From assembly GCA_031316155.1 (NCBI GenBank), contig JALDRB010000013.1:62001-126000 (forward strand): a stretch of DNA of 64,000 nt, read 5' to 3'. The stretch comes from Candidatus Scalindua sp. (GTDB lineage Bacteria > Planctomycetota > Brocadiia > Brocadiales > Scalinduaceae). The notes under the pieces were generated by a model, which made no database searches, was not told the DNA's origin, and saw nothing but the letters and a program-made list of their open reading frames with translations. The translations under genes were made by a program, and so were the position numbers. Below, in pieces: positions 8,831 to 17,132 of the stretch (the first letter of the stretch is position 1; each line of letters opens with the position of its first letter).

Positions 8831-10372
8831 ATGAAGAAACAGATATTTTTTGGTATATTGACAATACTTATGTTGATCATTACGCGGGCCATGCCGTTAT
8901 TTGCCGTTGAGAATACGACTACTGATAGCGATATCAATTATTGGGTAAGGGACGCACTGCGCCATGATGAACGCACTGACGCGTCAAACATTGTCGTTAA
9001 TTCTCATGACGGGATCGTTACACTTTCCGGTGAGGTGACGAATCTCGCTGCTAAAAACTATGCAGACAAAGAAGCTAAAAAAATCAAAGGTGTTCTTGCT
9101 GTAATTAATGAGATAATCGTGAAACCGCAATTTCGTCCAGATTCTGACATACGCAATGCTGTACGACGTCGTATTCTCAATAGCGCTGTTATAAAATCTG
9201 AACACATTGAGGTAAGCGCAGTGGACGGAAGAATCATCCTCTCAGGTGTGGTAAGCTCCTGGTCGGAAGCTCTTGAGGCGGTTACGCTTGCCAGTGAAGT
9301 ACGAGGCGTAAAGGAAGTAAAGAATGACATTACACCGCACTGGAAGATCGAACGCAGCGATGATGAGATTAAGAACGACGTTATGGCCACATTGAAAAGA
9401 GATGTGTATCTCAACGGTCTCCCTATAAAAGTCTCTGTAAATAACGGTGTTGTTTTTCTTACCGGTTCGGTCGGTAACGCATATGAAAAGGAGAGAGCTA
9501 AAAACGATATTGGCTGGATATCACAAGTGAAGGGAATAAAGAACGATATTGAAATTAAATGGTTTATGAAGCGGGGAACGCGCATGAAAGAGCCCTCTCC
9601 ATCGGATATAGAACTGAAGAAGTCCGTACTGGCCGAGTTGAGCCAGGATTCCCGTGTGAACTCATCTGACATCACCGTCAAGTCGACAAGCGGCCACGTT
9701 ACTCTGGATGGCTCTGTAAAAACCTTCTACGAAAAAAATATCGCAGTGAAGGACGCAAATGATGTGGTTGGTGTAGGATTTGTAACGAACAACCTGTCTG
9801 TGCGTGAGGAAATCAGGTCAGACAAGTTTATCCAGGAAGACGTCGATTTCAATTTTGACACTGACTATACATTGGGAGGCTTTGATATAGCCACAAAGGT
9901 AAAGGACGGCATAGTAACTCTCACCGGTGAAGTTCATACCCTTTACCAGAAATCACACGCCAGGGATGTTGCGTCAAGAATAAGTGGAGTGAAAAAGATT
10001 ATCAACAGGATCGCCGTACACAGGACAAGCTGGAAAACCGATGTGGAGCTGACCAGTCAGATAAAGGCCCGTCTTAATTTAAACGCAATAACATGGGCAG
10101 TAAGCGCCAACATAAGTGTGAGTGTCAAGAATAGGGCCGCCACTCTTACAGGAGACGTCGATACATGGTCAGAACGGAGAGAGGCGGGACGCGTCGCATT
10201 CCTCACCGAGGACATCTGGAAGGTGGACAACAGGATAACCGTAAAAGGTCATGATTATCCATGGGATGAATGGCATGACAAGGGTACCTATGAATATGAT
10301 CCTTACTATGACTATTACCTTGACCCATTTGGCCCATTATACGATAACTTTTACTACTCGCCGATGGGATAA
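8831..10372 (+). CDS. Secreted protein with six BON domains
   Basis: This 513-residue protein has a signal peptide (residues 1-25, ending PLFAVEN). It is followed by BON domains at about 33-97, 105-170, 178-243, 258-325, 330-402 and 406-474. Each repeats the pattern of a D/V-rich helix, 'GxVxLxGxV', and 'A...A..V.GVxxVxNxI'. Domain 5 has a degenerate first half. The tail (475-513) is rich in Tyr and Asp (YEYDPYYDYYLDPFGPLYDN). BON domains bind phospholipid or outer-membrane surfaces; OsmY, with two, is the best-known periplasmic example. Six in tandem suggests a long envelope-stabilising protein. AGGGAG precedes the ATG by about seven bases. A broken receiver gene follows 29 bp downstream. 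Confidence 0.88.
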   Translation: MKKQIFFGILTILMLIITRAMPLFAVENTTTDSDINYWVRDALRHDERTDASNIVVNSHDGIVTLSGEVTNLAAKNYADKEAKKIKGVLAVINEIIVKPQFRPDSDIRNAVRRRILNSAVIKSEHIEVSAVDGRIILSGVVSSWSEALEAVTLASEVRGVKEVKNDITPHWKIERSDDEIKNDVMATLKRDVYLNGLPIKVSVNNGVVFLTGSVGNAYEKERAKNDIGWISQVKGIKNDIEIKWFMKRGTRMKEPSPSDIELKKSVLAELSQDSRVNSSDITVKSTSGHVTLDGSVKTFYEKNIAVKDANDVVGVGFVTNNLSVREEIRSDKFIQEDVDFNFDTDYTLGGFDIATKVKDGIVTLTGEVHTLYQKSHARDVASRISGVKKIINRIAVHRTSWKTDVELTSQIKARLNLNAITWAVSANISVSVKNRAATLTGDVDTWSERREAGRVAFLTEDIWKVDNRITVKGHDYPWDEWHDKGTYEYDPYYDYYLDPFGPLYDNFYYSPMG

Positions 10373-10401
10373 CGATAATAAGCGGAAAGGAAAAATAAAC
10401 C

Positions 10402-10772
10402 ATGACGACTATTCTTCTTGTAGAGGATTACAAGAATCAATGCTTGCTTTACGAACAAGAATTAAAGCTTGAAGACTACGAGGTTATAACGGCTATTGAT
10501 GGTAAAGATGCATTAAAAAAGTACAGGAACAACCACAAGACATGATCATAATGGTCATACGTATGCCAAAGATGGGTGGTATTGAAGCAATGAGGAGGGT
10601 TCTCTGTAAACATAAAGATATTCCCATTATTATTCATACTGCTTATAGCCATTATAAGGAAAAATTTATGTCGTGGGCGGCAGATAGCTACATTGTTAAA
10701 TCCTCAGATTTAACCGAATTAAAAAAAACAATCAATGATTTGCTTACAAAGAAAAAATCATTTGCCATTTGA
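10402..10772 (+). pseudogene. Receiver domain gene, frameshifted and lacking the acceptor Asp
   Basis: From ATG 10402 (purine-rich GGAAAGG upstream) the frame reads MTTILLVEDYKNQCLLYEQE and on to YRNNHKT, then stops at 10543. Shifting frame near 10530 gives DMIIMVIRMPKMGGIEAM and the remainder of a CheY-like fold, ending KKKSFAI at 10772. The usual phospho-acceptor Asp (MDIRMP) is Val (MVIRMP), and the Lys motif is VKSS. Both the frameshift and the lost Asp indicate a dead gene. It directly follows the six-BON gene. Confidence 0.8.
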
Positions 10773-10831
10773 ATGAAAATATAAAACACCCGTAACCACT
10801 CAAATGCAAATAAAAAAGAAAGAGAAAGAAT

Positions 10832-11176
10832 GTGGAAAGAGCAGAAACAAGCGTAACAAGAAATGATAAAGATATAAGGCTGAATATTATACAATATAAA
10901 GACAGGCAAAATGAAATTGTTAATCTTGCATATCTTTGTTTAGAAAAAGACAAACAGGATAATGGAAACTATGTAGATAATGGCAAACTTTTAGTTTATG
11001 TTAATGAAAAAGAGCTGTATAGAATACCATTTCATGGAACATTTACCGATGAAAGAAGTTCGGCCCTCACAAAACATCTTAATGAAATTGTTAAGCAAGG
11101 AGTGTCTGGAGAAACTCTTTGGGGACATATAGAAAATAAAGTTCTTTCCTGCTGTGGATCCTGCTATGTAAGATAG
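10832..11176 (+). CDS. Hypothetical protein, 114 aa, Cys-rich C-terminus
   Basis: Not recognised. It is hydrophilic, with no signal or membrane segment. The C-terminus reads LSCCGSCYVR, a CCxxC cluster that could bind metal or be oxidised. The GTG start at 10832 follows a purine-rich AAAGAGAAAGA stretch. An AT-rich hairpin (11193-11217) lies after the stop. Coding potential is plausible from codon usage, but no function can be given. Confidence 0.5.
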   Translation: MERAETSVTRNDKDIRLNIIQYKDRQNEIVNLAYLCLEKDKQDNGNYVDNGKLLVYVNEKELYRIPFHGTFTDERSSALTKHLNEIVKQGVSGETLWGHIENKVLSCCGSCYVR

Positions 11177-11192
11177 ATTTTTTACTTTTTTC

Positions 11193-11217
11193 TAAATCGT
11201 AAAAACCATACGATTTA
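11193..11217 (+). terminator. AT-rich hairpin after 114-aa gene
   Basis: TAAATCGTA (11193-11201) and TACGATTTA (11209-11217) are exact complements with a 7-base loop, 17 bp past the stop codon. No T run follows on the plus strand, so termination is possible but weakly supported. Confidence 0.35.
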
Positions 11218-11269
11218 AAGTAAATCCGGTTATAATAAAGATGAATGAATTAAGGTAGAATGGTCATTT

Positions 11270-11332
11270 AGCCGTTCCCCTCTCCCCTTATCACAGATCC
11301 AAACGTGCGGTACTACCGCACGGAGCTCCTCA
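11270..11332 (-). mobile_element. Group II intron 3' end remnant (domain V-like hairpin)
   Basis: On the minus strand this reads GAGCTCCGTGCGG, a short loop, ACCGCACGTTTGGATCTGTG, then an AGGGG-rich stretch. A GC hairpin flanked by GAGC and GATC/GTTC arms and followed by TCTGTGA..GGGG is the usual look of domain V and the start of domain VI just after a group II intron reverse-transcriptase gene. No reverse transcriptase remains nearby, so only a scar is left. Confidence 0.45.
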
Positions 11333-11576
11333 AAACGAATCTATTCAGCACTGGCACACATTTACAAAAAAAATATACCTATTAAGAAAAGGCATATTTG
11401 TCTCATGAAAAATAGTACATGAAGTTACAGACGCATGATGGTTACACTGCTTACGCTGATAATCGAGAAAAGTTCTTATAAAAAAGTATTCCTTGTCGGC
11501 ACATTTTGGACACGCGAAACCCCTTGTCTATGAGACATGAAAAATACTTGATTAAGCAAATAATCATATTATATAC

Positions 11577-11769
11577 TATATTAATCTGATAATGGTTTTC
11601 GGACAAAATCCGGTATAAAATTGAGCGAATAAAGCCTTCAGCGCCTTTTGTCCGGGGATACCTCACCAAGATTTGGTTTCCAGCCAGCCCGGCCTGTCAG
11701 CCGTTCGCCAGCCCGATACTCATTCTGGCGGGGACTGGTAAAACCGAAAACCAGATCGGTTTTACTATA
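11577..11769. mobile_element. MITE-like element, copy 3 (193 bp, longest)
   Basis: The ends are TATATT, 11 bases, GGTTTTCGG and the inverted counterpart. It carries the CTTCAGCGCCTTTTGTCCGGGG-like block and an extra GC-rich hairpin insert (about 11683-11739, CCAGCCAGCCCGGCC ... GGCGGGGACTGG) at the apex of the internal stem. The insert explains its greater length. Confidence 0.75.
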
Positions 11770-11908
11770 TAATTGTTACTTTGTTACCATCCGATAAGGC
11801 CTCTTTATGTTGTATTTTTTTAGAAATACAGGTTTATTTGGATATCATTAAAATAGTTGTGTTATTCAGAAACTGGTTATCTGCTTGTTGGTTTATTGCA
11901 TTCATAAA

Positions 11909-12121
11909 ATGGAAAATATTTTTGAACAAATCGTGACTTTTATATACGCGTTTGCATGAACTCTGCTACTTGTTGTGGCAATGTCTATTATGGGACTGTC
12001 CTTATATAACATTGCTATTCATTTTTGGCTATGGTTGGTCTTGGCATCTATCAGTGGTTGGTTGCTAAATCAGAGAGAGAGTCATCTATTTCTCCTAACA
12101 ATGAGAAAATATAATGAGTAA
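11909..12121 (+). pseudogene. Small membrane protein with in-frame TGA
   Basis: ATG 11909 opens MENIFEQIVTFIYAFA, then TGA (11957-11959), and the same frame goes on with TLLLVVAMSIMGLSLYNIAI and a second hydrophobic segment. It ends NEYKRM-like (MRKYNE) at the TAA 12119-12121. The last codons overlap the radical SAM start (12114) by eight bases. TGA in place of Trp TGG would be a one-base change. A shorter product could start at ATG 11981 (46 residues). The family is unknown; the overlap suggests translational coupling to the radical SAM gene. Confidence 0.4.
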
Positions 12122-13748
12122 AATAAAATCAAAACGCTTCGGTAAAGGCGAGTCATGCCGCAGAATATACTTGATTGCGCCGCGTCATCCCAACAATTTC
12201 TGGACCTTACAGGGTGTTGTCGACATAATGGGCTCAAGAACGCTTATGCCAAATGCTGCCCTGGCCACACTCATTGCCCTCACCGATGACGATATTGACG
12301 TTGAATATATTCTTTGCGATGAAAATGTCTCCGATATCGATTGGAACATGCCATGCGACCTGGTTGCAATAACGGGCGGCACAATTCATGAAAAGCGAAT
12401 CAGGGAGCTCTGCTTTACTTTCAAGGAAAAAGGGAAACAGATAGCGCTGGGAGGTTCTTTTGCAAGCATTAACCATAACCAATGTGACGGACTCGCTGAT
12501 TATCTATTTATTGGTGAAGCGGAATACCTATGGCCGATGTTTTTACGTCAGTGGATGGAGAACAGGGCAAAGCCAGTCTATATACACGAAACATTTATTA
12601 ATATGAAGGATAGTCCGGCGCCTGACTGGTCTCTGATTAATGCCGGTGATTATACTAATATTAATATTCAGACCAGCAGAGGCTGTCCTCACCGCTGTGA
12701 TTTCTGCGATGTTATTCAATATGTGGGAAACAGATACAGAACCAAAAGCATAGAACAGGTATTAACTGAGGTAAAAAATGCACATGAAATCGGCGCCCGC
12801 TACGTTTTTTTCTCAGACGACAACTTTCTCGGCAACAAAAGATTTACGAAAGAGCTTCTTTCCGCGCTTATTGAGTGGAATAATCTTCAGGCTCGGCCAT
12901 TATCTTTTTCGACTCAAATCACCATTAATGTAGCGGATGATGATGATCTGCTCAGGATGTTCGCTGATGCCGGGTTTTACGTGCTTTTTATTGGTGTAGA
13001 GACCGTGAGGAAGGAAAGCCTTGAAGAGATTCACAAGGGCCATAATGTAAAATATGATATTGCTGAACGAATTAAAAGAATTTCCCGCTATGGAATAGTG
13101 CCGTTTATCGGGCTCATTGTAGGATTTGATAATGACGATATTACCATTTTTGAAGATTTATATCAGTTCATTGAAAACACATCCAGTCCCATAGCTGGCA
13201 TAAGCCTGTTGAACGCACCGAAGAAAACACCTCTCTATGAACGACTGAAAAAAGAGGGTAGGCTTATGGGTGATGATTTTTCTGGAGAGTGGCAACTGTT
13301 TACGAATGTTATACCGAAAAATATGTCGTATGAAGTATTGATAAAATGTTATTGGGAACTTTTCAGAAAAATATATGAACCGGATCTATTTGAAAAAAGA
13401 CTAAAGAAGTGGCTGGAGAACGTGGAATATTTCCCTGAACATTCTTCAAACAAAAAGTGCAACATTAAGCATATGTATAACTTTTTAATGACGGTTAAGT
13501 ACATTGCTTTTGAGATAGATTCAGCAATGCGAAATTTTTTTGTCAAAAACATCGCATGGACTCTACGTAAAAATCCCCGGCTTATTAAAACAACGCTTGC
13601 TCTTCTTACTTACTATAGCCATTTTTACGATTTTGTAAAAAATAATGCTCCTGATACTATTGAAAACGTGGAACTGTTTGACAAAACTCCTCACGATATG
13701 CAGAGACAGACATTGAGATTGGTTCGTGAGTATAATGAGAACACGTAG
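12114..13748 (+). CDS. B12-binding-type radical SAM enzyme (DUF4070 C-terminus)
   Basis: This 544-residue protein has an N-terminal Rossmann-like B12-binding region (about 15-150), though the usual DxHxxG is not obvious. The radical SAM core (about 180-400) has the iron-sulphur motif C191-P-H-R-C195-D-F-C198. A C-terminal extension of the DUF4070 type follows. Relatives include HpnP-like hopanoid methylases and other enzymes that methylate or rearrange unactivated carbons using a 5'-deoxyadenosyl radical. The substrate cannot be read; a lipid is a reasonable inference in a planctomycete. The ATG at 12114 lies inside the end of the small ORF before it. The next reading frame continues without a gap after its TAG stop. 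Confidence 0.85.
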   Translation: MSKIKSKRFGKGESCRRIYLIAPRHPNNFWTLQGVVDIMGSRTLMPNAALATLIALTDDDIDVEYILCDENVSDIDWNMPCDLVAITGGTIHEKRIRELCFTFKEKGKQIALGGSFASINHNQCDGLADYLFIGEAEYLWPMFLRQWMENRAKPVYIHETFINMKDSPAPDWSLINAGDYTNINIQTSRGCPHRCDFCDVIQYVGNRYRTKSIEQVLTEVKNAHEIGARYVFFSDDNFLGNKRFTKELLSALIEWNNLQARPLSFSTQITINVADDDDLLRMFADAGFYVLFIGVETVRKESLEEIHKGHNVKYDIAERIKRISRYGIVPFIGLIVGFDNDDITIFEDLYQFIENTSSPIAGISLLNAPKKTPLYERLKKEGRLMGDDFSGEWQLFTNVIPKNMSYEVLIKCYWELFRKIYEPDLFEKRLKKWLENVEYFPEHSSNKKCNIKHMYNFLMTVKYIAFEIDSAMRNFFVKNIAWTLRKNPRLIKTTLALLTYYSHFYDFVKNNAPDTIENVELFDKTPHDMQRQTLRLVREYNENT

Positions 13749-14222
13749 AAGCTTTATAAAATCTGTATAAAGGATTCTAAAATTCCACCAGAAGAACTCT
13801 CTAATCTCGCCAGCTATTTGTGTTATAAGGTTCTTGCTAATCTCATGAAAGATTACAAGAGCGTCAAAACACCGGGTCCCGGAGTAATGCGTATCAGTGC
13901 GGTACTCACCGAGGCTAAGAAATCTATTGTCGGGCTGGATATCTTTACTACCATAGTGCCCCAGTACCGCCTTATGTCAGAGGTCAAGAGTTTGGCCACA
14001 GGAACCGGTGCTTTTGTGGGTAGGGCCAGCGTTGAGTACAGGATTACCGATTCTAATACCGGTGTAATGCTTGCGGCTATGATGGACAGTCGGGTAGGAG
14101 GAAAAACCATCGAGGGATCCACGGAGAGCTGGAATGATGTGGAACAGATTTTTCAGTACTGGGCTAAAGAACTGAGAGAGAGACTTCGGTACTTGAGGGC
14201 AGGAAATAATACTACCAGATAA
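13749..14222 (+). pseudogene. DUF3313-like lipoprotein, 5'-truncated
   Basis: Directly after the radical SAM TAG, in the same frame and with no ATG, the sequence reads IPPEELSNLASYLCYKVLAN and then TPGPGVMRISAVLTEAKKSI. It continues through SVEYRITDSNTGVMLAAMMD to AKELRERLRYL. This is the C-terminal two thirds of a DUF3313 envelope protein. The signal peptide and first strands are missing. A TTG at 13818 could start a 134-residue product, but it would lack export signals. It looks like a fragment fused by deletion to the end of the radical SAM gene. Confidence 0.65.
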
Positions 14223-14456
14223 ACGGCTTGCCTCGCAGCGGAAGCCAGGAGGGCATCACAACTGGCGACTGAACTAAACCCTGATTGTTACCGTCAGATT
14301 GTTAAATCTTTCATTGAAGAGGAAGAAAAGCGTATCGATGATAGATTAAAGATAGAATTTGCGCATTCTATACACCCAGTTAATGAAGAGCTTAATCCTA
14401 TAAATTGTGTGCAATCAAGGGATGTAACCGTTTGGGTACTTCTGTTGAACGCTTAA
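14223..14456 (+). pseudogene. Start-less coding remnant
   Basis: After the TAA at 14220-14222 the same frame stays open for 77 codons with protein-like composition (LAAEARRASQLATELNPDCY, then FIEEEEKRIDDRLKIEFAHS) and stops at 14454. There is no start codon in it. It is probably the remnant of an unrecognised helical protein. Confidence 0.4.
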
Positions 14457-14480
14457 CCAAAAAAAGAAAGGATATTTGAT

Positions 14481-14630
14481 ATGCTTTATACTATCGCTGT
14501 TGTTCTGGTAATATTGTGGATCCTGGGTCTAGTCACTTCCCACACACTGAGCGGTTTCGTTCACCTCCTTCTGGTGATCGCCATCGTGGTCATAGTGCTT
14601 AGGCTCATTAGCGGCCGAAAATTATTGTGA
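14481..14630 (+). CDS. Small membrane protein, lmo0937 family
   Basis: The 49-residue product (MLYTIAVVLVILWILGLVTS, then HTLSGFVHLLLVIAIVVIVL and RLISGRKLL) consists of two membrane helices joined by a short loop with a basic end. This is the usual form of lmo0937-type (DUF5670) proteins, which are widespread, often stress-linked and of unknown function. GAAAGGA lies about nine bases before the ATG. It leads a run of four genes on the same strand (DUF3185, BON lipoprotein, DUF2141). Confidence 0.75.
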   Translation: MLYTIAVVLVILWILGLVTSHTLSGFVHLLLVIAIVVIVLRLISGRKLL

Positions 14631-14661
14631 CCATTCTGAAAAGCAAAAGGAGGATTTTTCT

Positions 14662-14856
14662 ATGAACAAAGGAGTTTCACTCGCAATTCTTGGCGGGGGT
14701 ATCCTGCTTATAATCCTCGGGGTCAGCGCAACGAAGTCATACAGTTCTGACATTTCCCGATTTTTCACCGGCTCACCTACCGACAAGGCGATATGGATGT
14801 TGATCGGCGGCGCTGTAGCTACCATTATCGGGCTGTCTGGACTGTTGCGTGGATAA
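14662..14856 (+). CDS. DUF3185 small membrane protein
   Basis: This 64-residue protein has two hydrophobic helices (LAILGGGILLIILGVSA and AIWMLIGGAVATIIGLSGLL) separated by a loop, DISRFFTGSPTDK. The FFTGSPTDKAIW.L.GG pattern is diagnostic of DUF3185. AAAGGAGG precedes the ATG at a normal distance. The function is unknown. It lies between the lmo0937-type gene and the BON lipoprotein, a neighbourhood often seen for these families. Confidence 0.8.
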   Translation: MNKGVSLAILGGGILLIILGVSATKSYSSDISRFFTGSPTDKAIWMLIGGAVATIIGLSGLLRG

Positions 14857-14947
14857 AATGGAAGTTGAGAATGCTGGATGGGGCAAGGAAATGCATTCCG
14901 CCCGTCATTCAGTAAGACTCTTTATTATGATATCAGGAGGAAAAATT

Positions 14948-15271
14948 ATGGAAAAAGCAAATTTAATCAAGCGTTTTTTTGTGGCCCTTTTTCTGGTTGC
15001 GTGGATTGCCGGCGGTCCAGGCTGTGCGGGGTCATCTCAGCATGAAAGCACCGGGGAGTATATGGATGATTCTATCATTACGACCAAGGTCAAGGCGGCA
15101 ATATTTAATGATCCTGTGGCTAAGGTGTTGCAGGTTAAGGTTGAAACTTTCAAGGGAGTCGTACAGTTGAGCGGCTTCGTGGATTCCCCGGAGGTAGCCG
15201 CCAGGGCCGTGGAAGCAGCGAGATCTGTCGGGGGAGTAAAGGAAGTTATAAATAAAATGTCCGTGAAATGA
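14948..15271 (+). CDS. BON-domain lipoprotein
   Basis: The start ATG 14948 is chosen because CAGGAGG lies eight bases upstream; an earlier in-frame ATG at 14849 lacks a site and would put a long tail before the signal. A lipoprotein signal (residues 1-25) ends in GGPGC, the acylated Cys. It is followed by one BON domain (about 38-107: DDSIITTKVKAAIFNDP, VVQLSGFVDSPEVAARAVEA). It should be tethered to the inner face of an envelope membrane. It overlaps the DUF2141 start by four bases (ATGA), indicating translational coupling. Confidence 0.85.
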   Translation: MEKANLIKRFFVALFLVAWIAGGPGCAGSSQHESTGEYMDDSIITTKVKAAIFNDPVAKVLQVKVETFKGVVQLSGFVDSPEVAARAVEAARSVGGVKEVINKMSVK

Positions 15272-15795
15272 ACATGAATGAGTCAATCAATCAGAAGTCT
15301 CCGGTGGCCGCCTCCACGGCCAATGATCCGGAGATACGGGTCCCCATGGAAGTTCGATGTGTAGCATGGTTTGCAGTGCTGATGTTTGCGCATCTTCCTG
15401 CTCTCGCCTTTGCTCAAGAATCATGCCCCGGTATGCACGTGAAAATTCTGAACATTAGAAACAGCACTGGAAGTGTAGCTTGCGCACTTTTCGAATCACC
15501 GGATGGTTTCCCCACTGAGTATCTGCGTTGTGCAACCAATGTCATGGTGATAAAAATTCGGGAAAAACAGGCGCGTTTCAACTATTTACACATCCCGCCT
15601 GGAACGTATGCGATTGTCGCCGTTCATGATGAAAATGTGAACGGCGAGCTCGATACCAACTGGCTGGGTATCCCCAAGGAAGGCTACGGTTTTTCAAACG
15701 ATGCAAAAGCCTTGCTCGGCGCACCTTCGTTCTCTGCCGCCAGCTTCCTTTATGATGGACGAAACCTTAATTTGACGATCAGCTTGAATTACTGA
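15268..15795 (+). CDS. DUF2141 secreted protein
   Basis: The body (residues 52-175) matches the DUF2141 pattern: MHVKILNIRNSTGSVACALF, a middle with IPPGTYAIVAVHDENVNGEL, and DTNWLGIPKEGYGFSNDA. The family is a secreted beta-sandwich often found near envelope proteins. The coupled ATG at 15268 would add 26 residues before the signal sequence. ATG 15346 starts directly with a good signal (MEVRCVAWFAVLMFAHLPAL) and has GGAG upstream, so the functional start may be 15346. It is the last gene of the small envelope run and converges on the recombinase. Confidence 0.8.
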   Translation: MNMNESINQKSPVAASTANDPEIRVPMEVRCVAWFAVLMFAHLPALAFAQESCPGMHVKILNIRNSTGSVACALFESPDGFPTEYLRCATNVMVIKIREKQARFNYLHIPPGTYAIVAVHDENVNGELDTNWLGIPKEGYGFSNDAKALLGAPSFSAASFLYDGRNLNLTISLNY

Positions 15796-15823
15796 GTAAT
15801 TGTCGTATGGATATCGAAGATTT

Positions 15824-16792
15824 CTACTTCTCATTTTTTATCTTATTCCCACTATGCAGTTGTTTATGAACATCACGCAGTTGTTTATTTGTAACATGGG
15901 TATAAATTTGCGTAGTTGCAATGTTCCTGTGACCCAGAAACTCCTGCACAAGCCGTAAATCTGCGCCTTGGGAAAGCAAGTCAGTCGCGAAAGAGTGACG
16001 TAGTGTGTGAGGTGTCGTCATAAAAGGCAGCCCGGAATCTGTTACATACTTTTTTATAATATATTCGATACTTCTCGTGGTAAGACGTCTTGAGGTGTTT
16101 GAATTTTCTGCGCCTCTTTTATAATTTATAAACAGTGCCTTGTCCCCGTCGCTTCTTTTTTCAAGGTACTCTCGAAGCCATTTCACCGTTCTCTCAGAAA
16201 AATAGACAGCTCTCACTTTATTTCCTTTACCAACGATGGCAATCTCTAAATCCCTCGTCTCTTTATTCAGCTTAAGCTGATCTCTATTAATGGCTACCAG
16301 CTCGGCAACTCTGAGTCCGGTAGAAAACAGAGTTTCAAGTATGGCTCTGTCACGAAGTCCAGAAATCGTTTTTGTATCAGGGGAGAGAAGAAGTTTTTCA
16401 ATTTCACCAAGTTTTAAAAATTTAACCTCTTTATCAGCCTTATCTTTGGCTAGCTTTATTGACGAGGGGGAAAGTGCTGCTATTTTCTTTTCTACAAAAA
16501 ACTCAAGAAAACTCCGAAGAGCAATCAGGTAATAGTTTTGCGTTGATTTTTTTAACGTACGCTTAGCTTTGCCACTAAGATGGCGGGAAAGAAAAACCCT
16601 ATATTCCCAAATATGGTCAGCCGTTAATTCTGCGGGAGAAAGGGTATCAAGTTTGTTTTCACCCAGCCAGGTAAAAAACCGGGTTAAAAATCTATGGTAA
16701 TTTACCTGAGTGCTATTTGATAATCCTTTTTCAATTTCTAAATATTCAAGGAAATCTGTTAAATAATCGGTAATTATCCTGTTTTTCCCCAT
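15824..16792 (-). CDS. Tyrosine site-specific recombinase (XerC/D-like)
   Basis: This 322-residue protein has an N-terminal SAM-like DNA-binding domain (residues 8-105) and a catalytic domain (125-310). The active residues are visible: R161 (TGLRVAEL), K192 (GKGNKVR), H262 and R265 (HTLRHSFA), H288 (LGHRNI) and nucleophile Y297 (TQIYTHV). The length and layout match XerC/XerD, which resolve chromosome dimers, but similar enzymes also move elements. No dif or att site was identified beside it. It is convergent with DUF2141, and no clear ribosome site precedes the ATG. It may be the chromosomal Xer protein or a free-standing integrase. Confidence 0.88.
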   Translation of the reverse strand: MGKNRIITDYLTDFLEYLEIEKGLSNSTQVNYHRFLTRFFTWLGENKLDTLSPAELTADHIWEYRVFLSRHLSGKAKRTLKKSTQNYYLIALRSFLEFFVEKKIAALSPSSIKLAKDKADKEVKFLKLGEIEKLLLSPDTKTISGLRDRAILETLFSTGLRVAELVAINRDQLKLNKETRDLEIAIVGKGNKVRAVYFSERTVKWLREYLEKRSDGDKALFINYKRGAENSNTSRRLTTRSIEYIIKKYVTDSGLPFMTTPHTLRHSFATDLLSQGADLRLVQEFLGHRNIATTQIYTHVTNKQLRDVHKQLHSGNKIKNEK

Positions 16793-17132
16793 ATTTTGAT
16801 TATATCAAACAAACGTAACAAAAGCACTAAACCCGACAACTAATATCATAATGCAGTCTAAAAATCGGAATTTACAATTAGATATAGAGAGAATCATTTA
16901 AAATATCCGCTGGCTACAAAATATATATTATTTCGCATAATGTAGATTAAGCGATGTATTATAAGAAAATCACTACCAAAATCAATATTTATTTTTTATA
17001 CTCTCATTTAATAACAATAAACATCAGACTTGCCGCTCTTTTAACTTTCACCAATCAACAACTCCATTATAAAAAATATTCGTAATTCCTCGTTGACGTA
17101 TAACTTATTAAAATATTCCGATTCATCAGCGT
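16793..17132. other. Intergenic, no gene seen
   Basis: Very AT-rich, with stops in all frames. It holds the promoter region of the recombinase at its left end and the 3' flank of the polysaccharide operon at its right. No hairpin with a T run was found. Confidence 0.5.

Noticed and set aside
11957..11959. Selenocysteine reading of the in-frame TGA
   Set aside because: The expected residue is Trp-like in a membrane helix, and no SECIS-like hairpin follows.
3610..12121. Reassigned stop codons explaining several interrupted genes
   Set aside because: Both TAA and TGA interrupt frames, and intact neighbours use all three stops normally.
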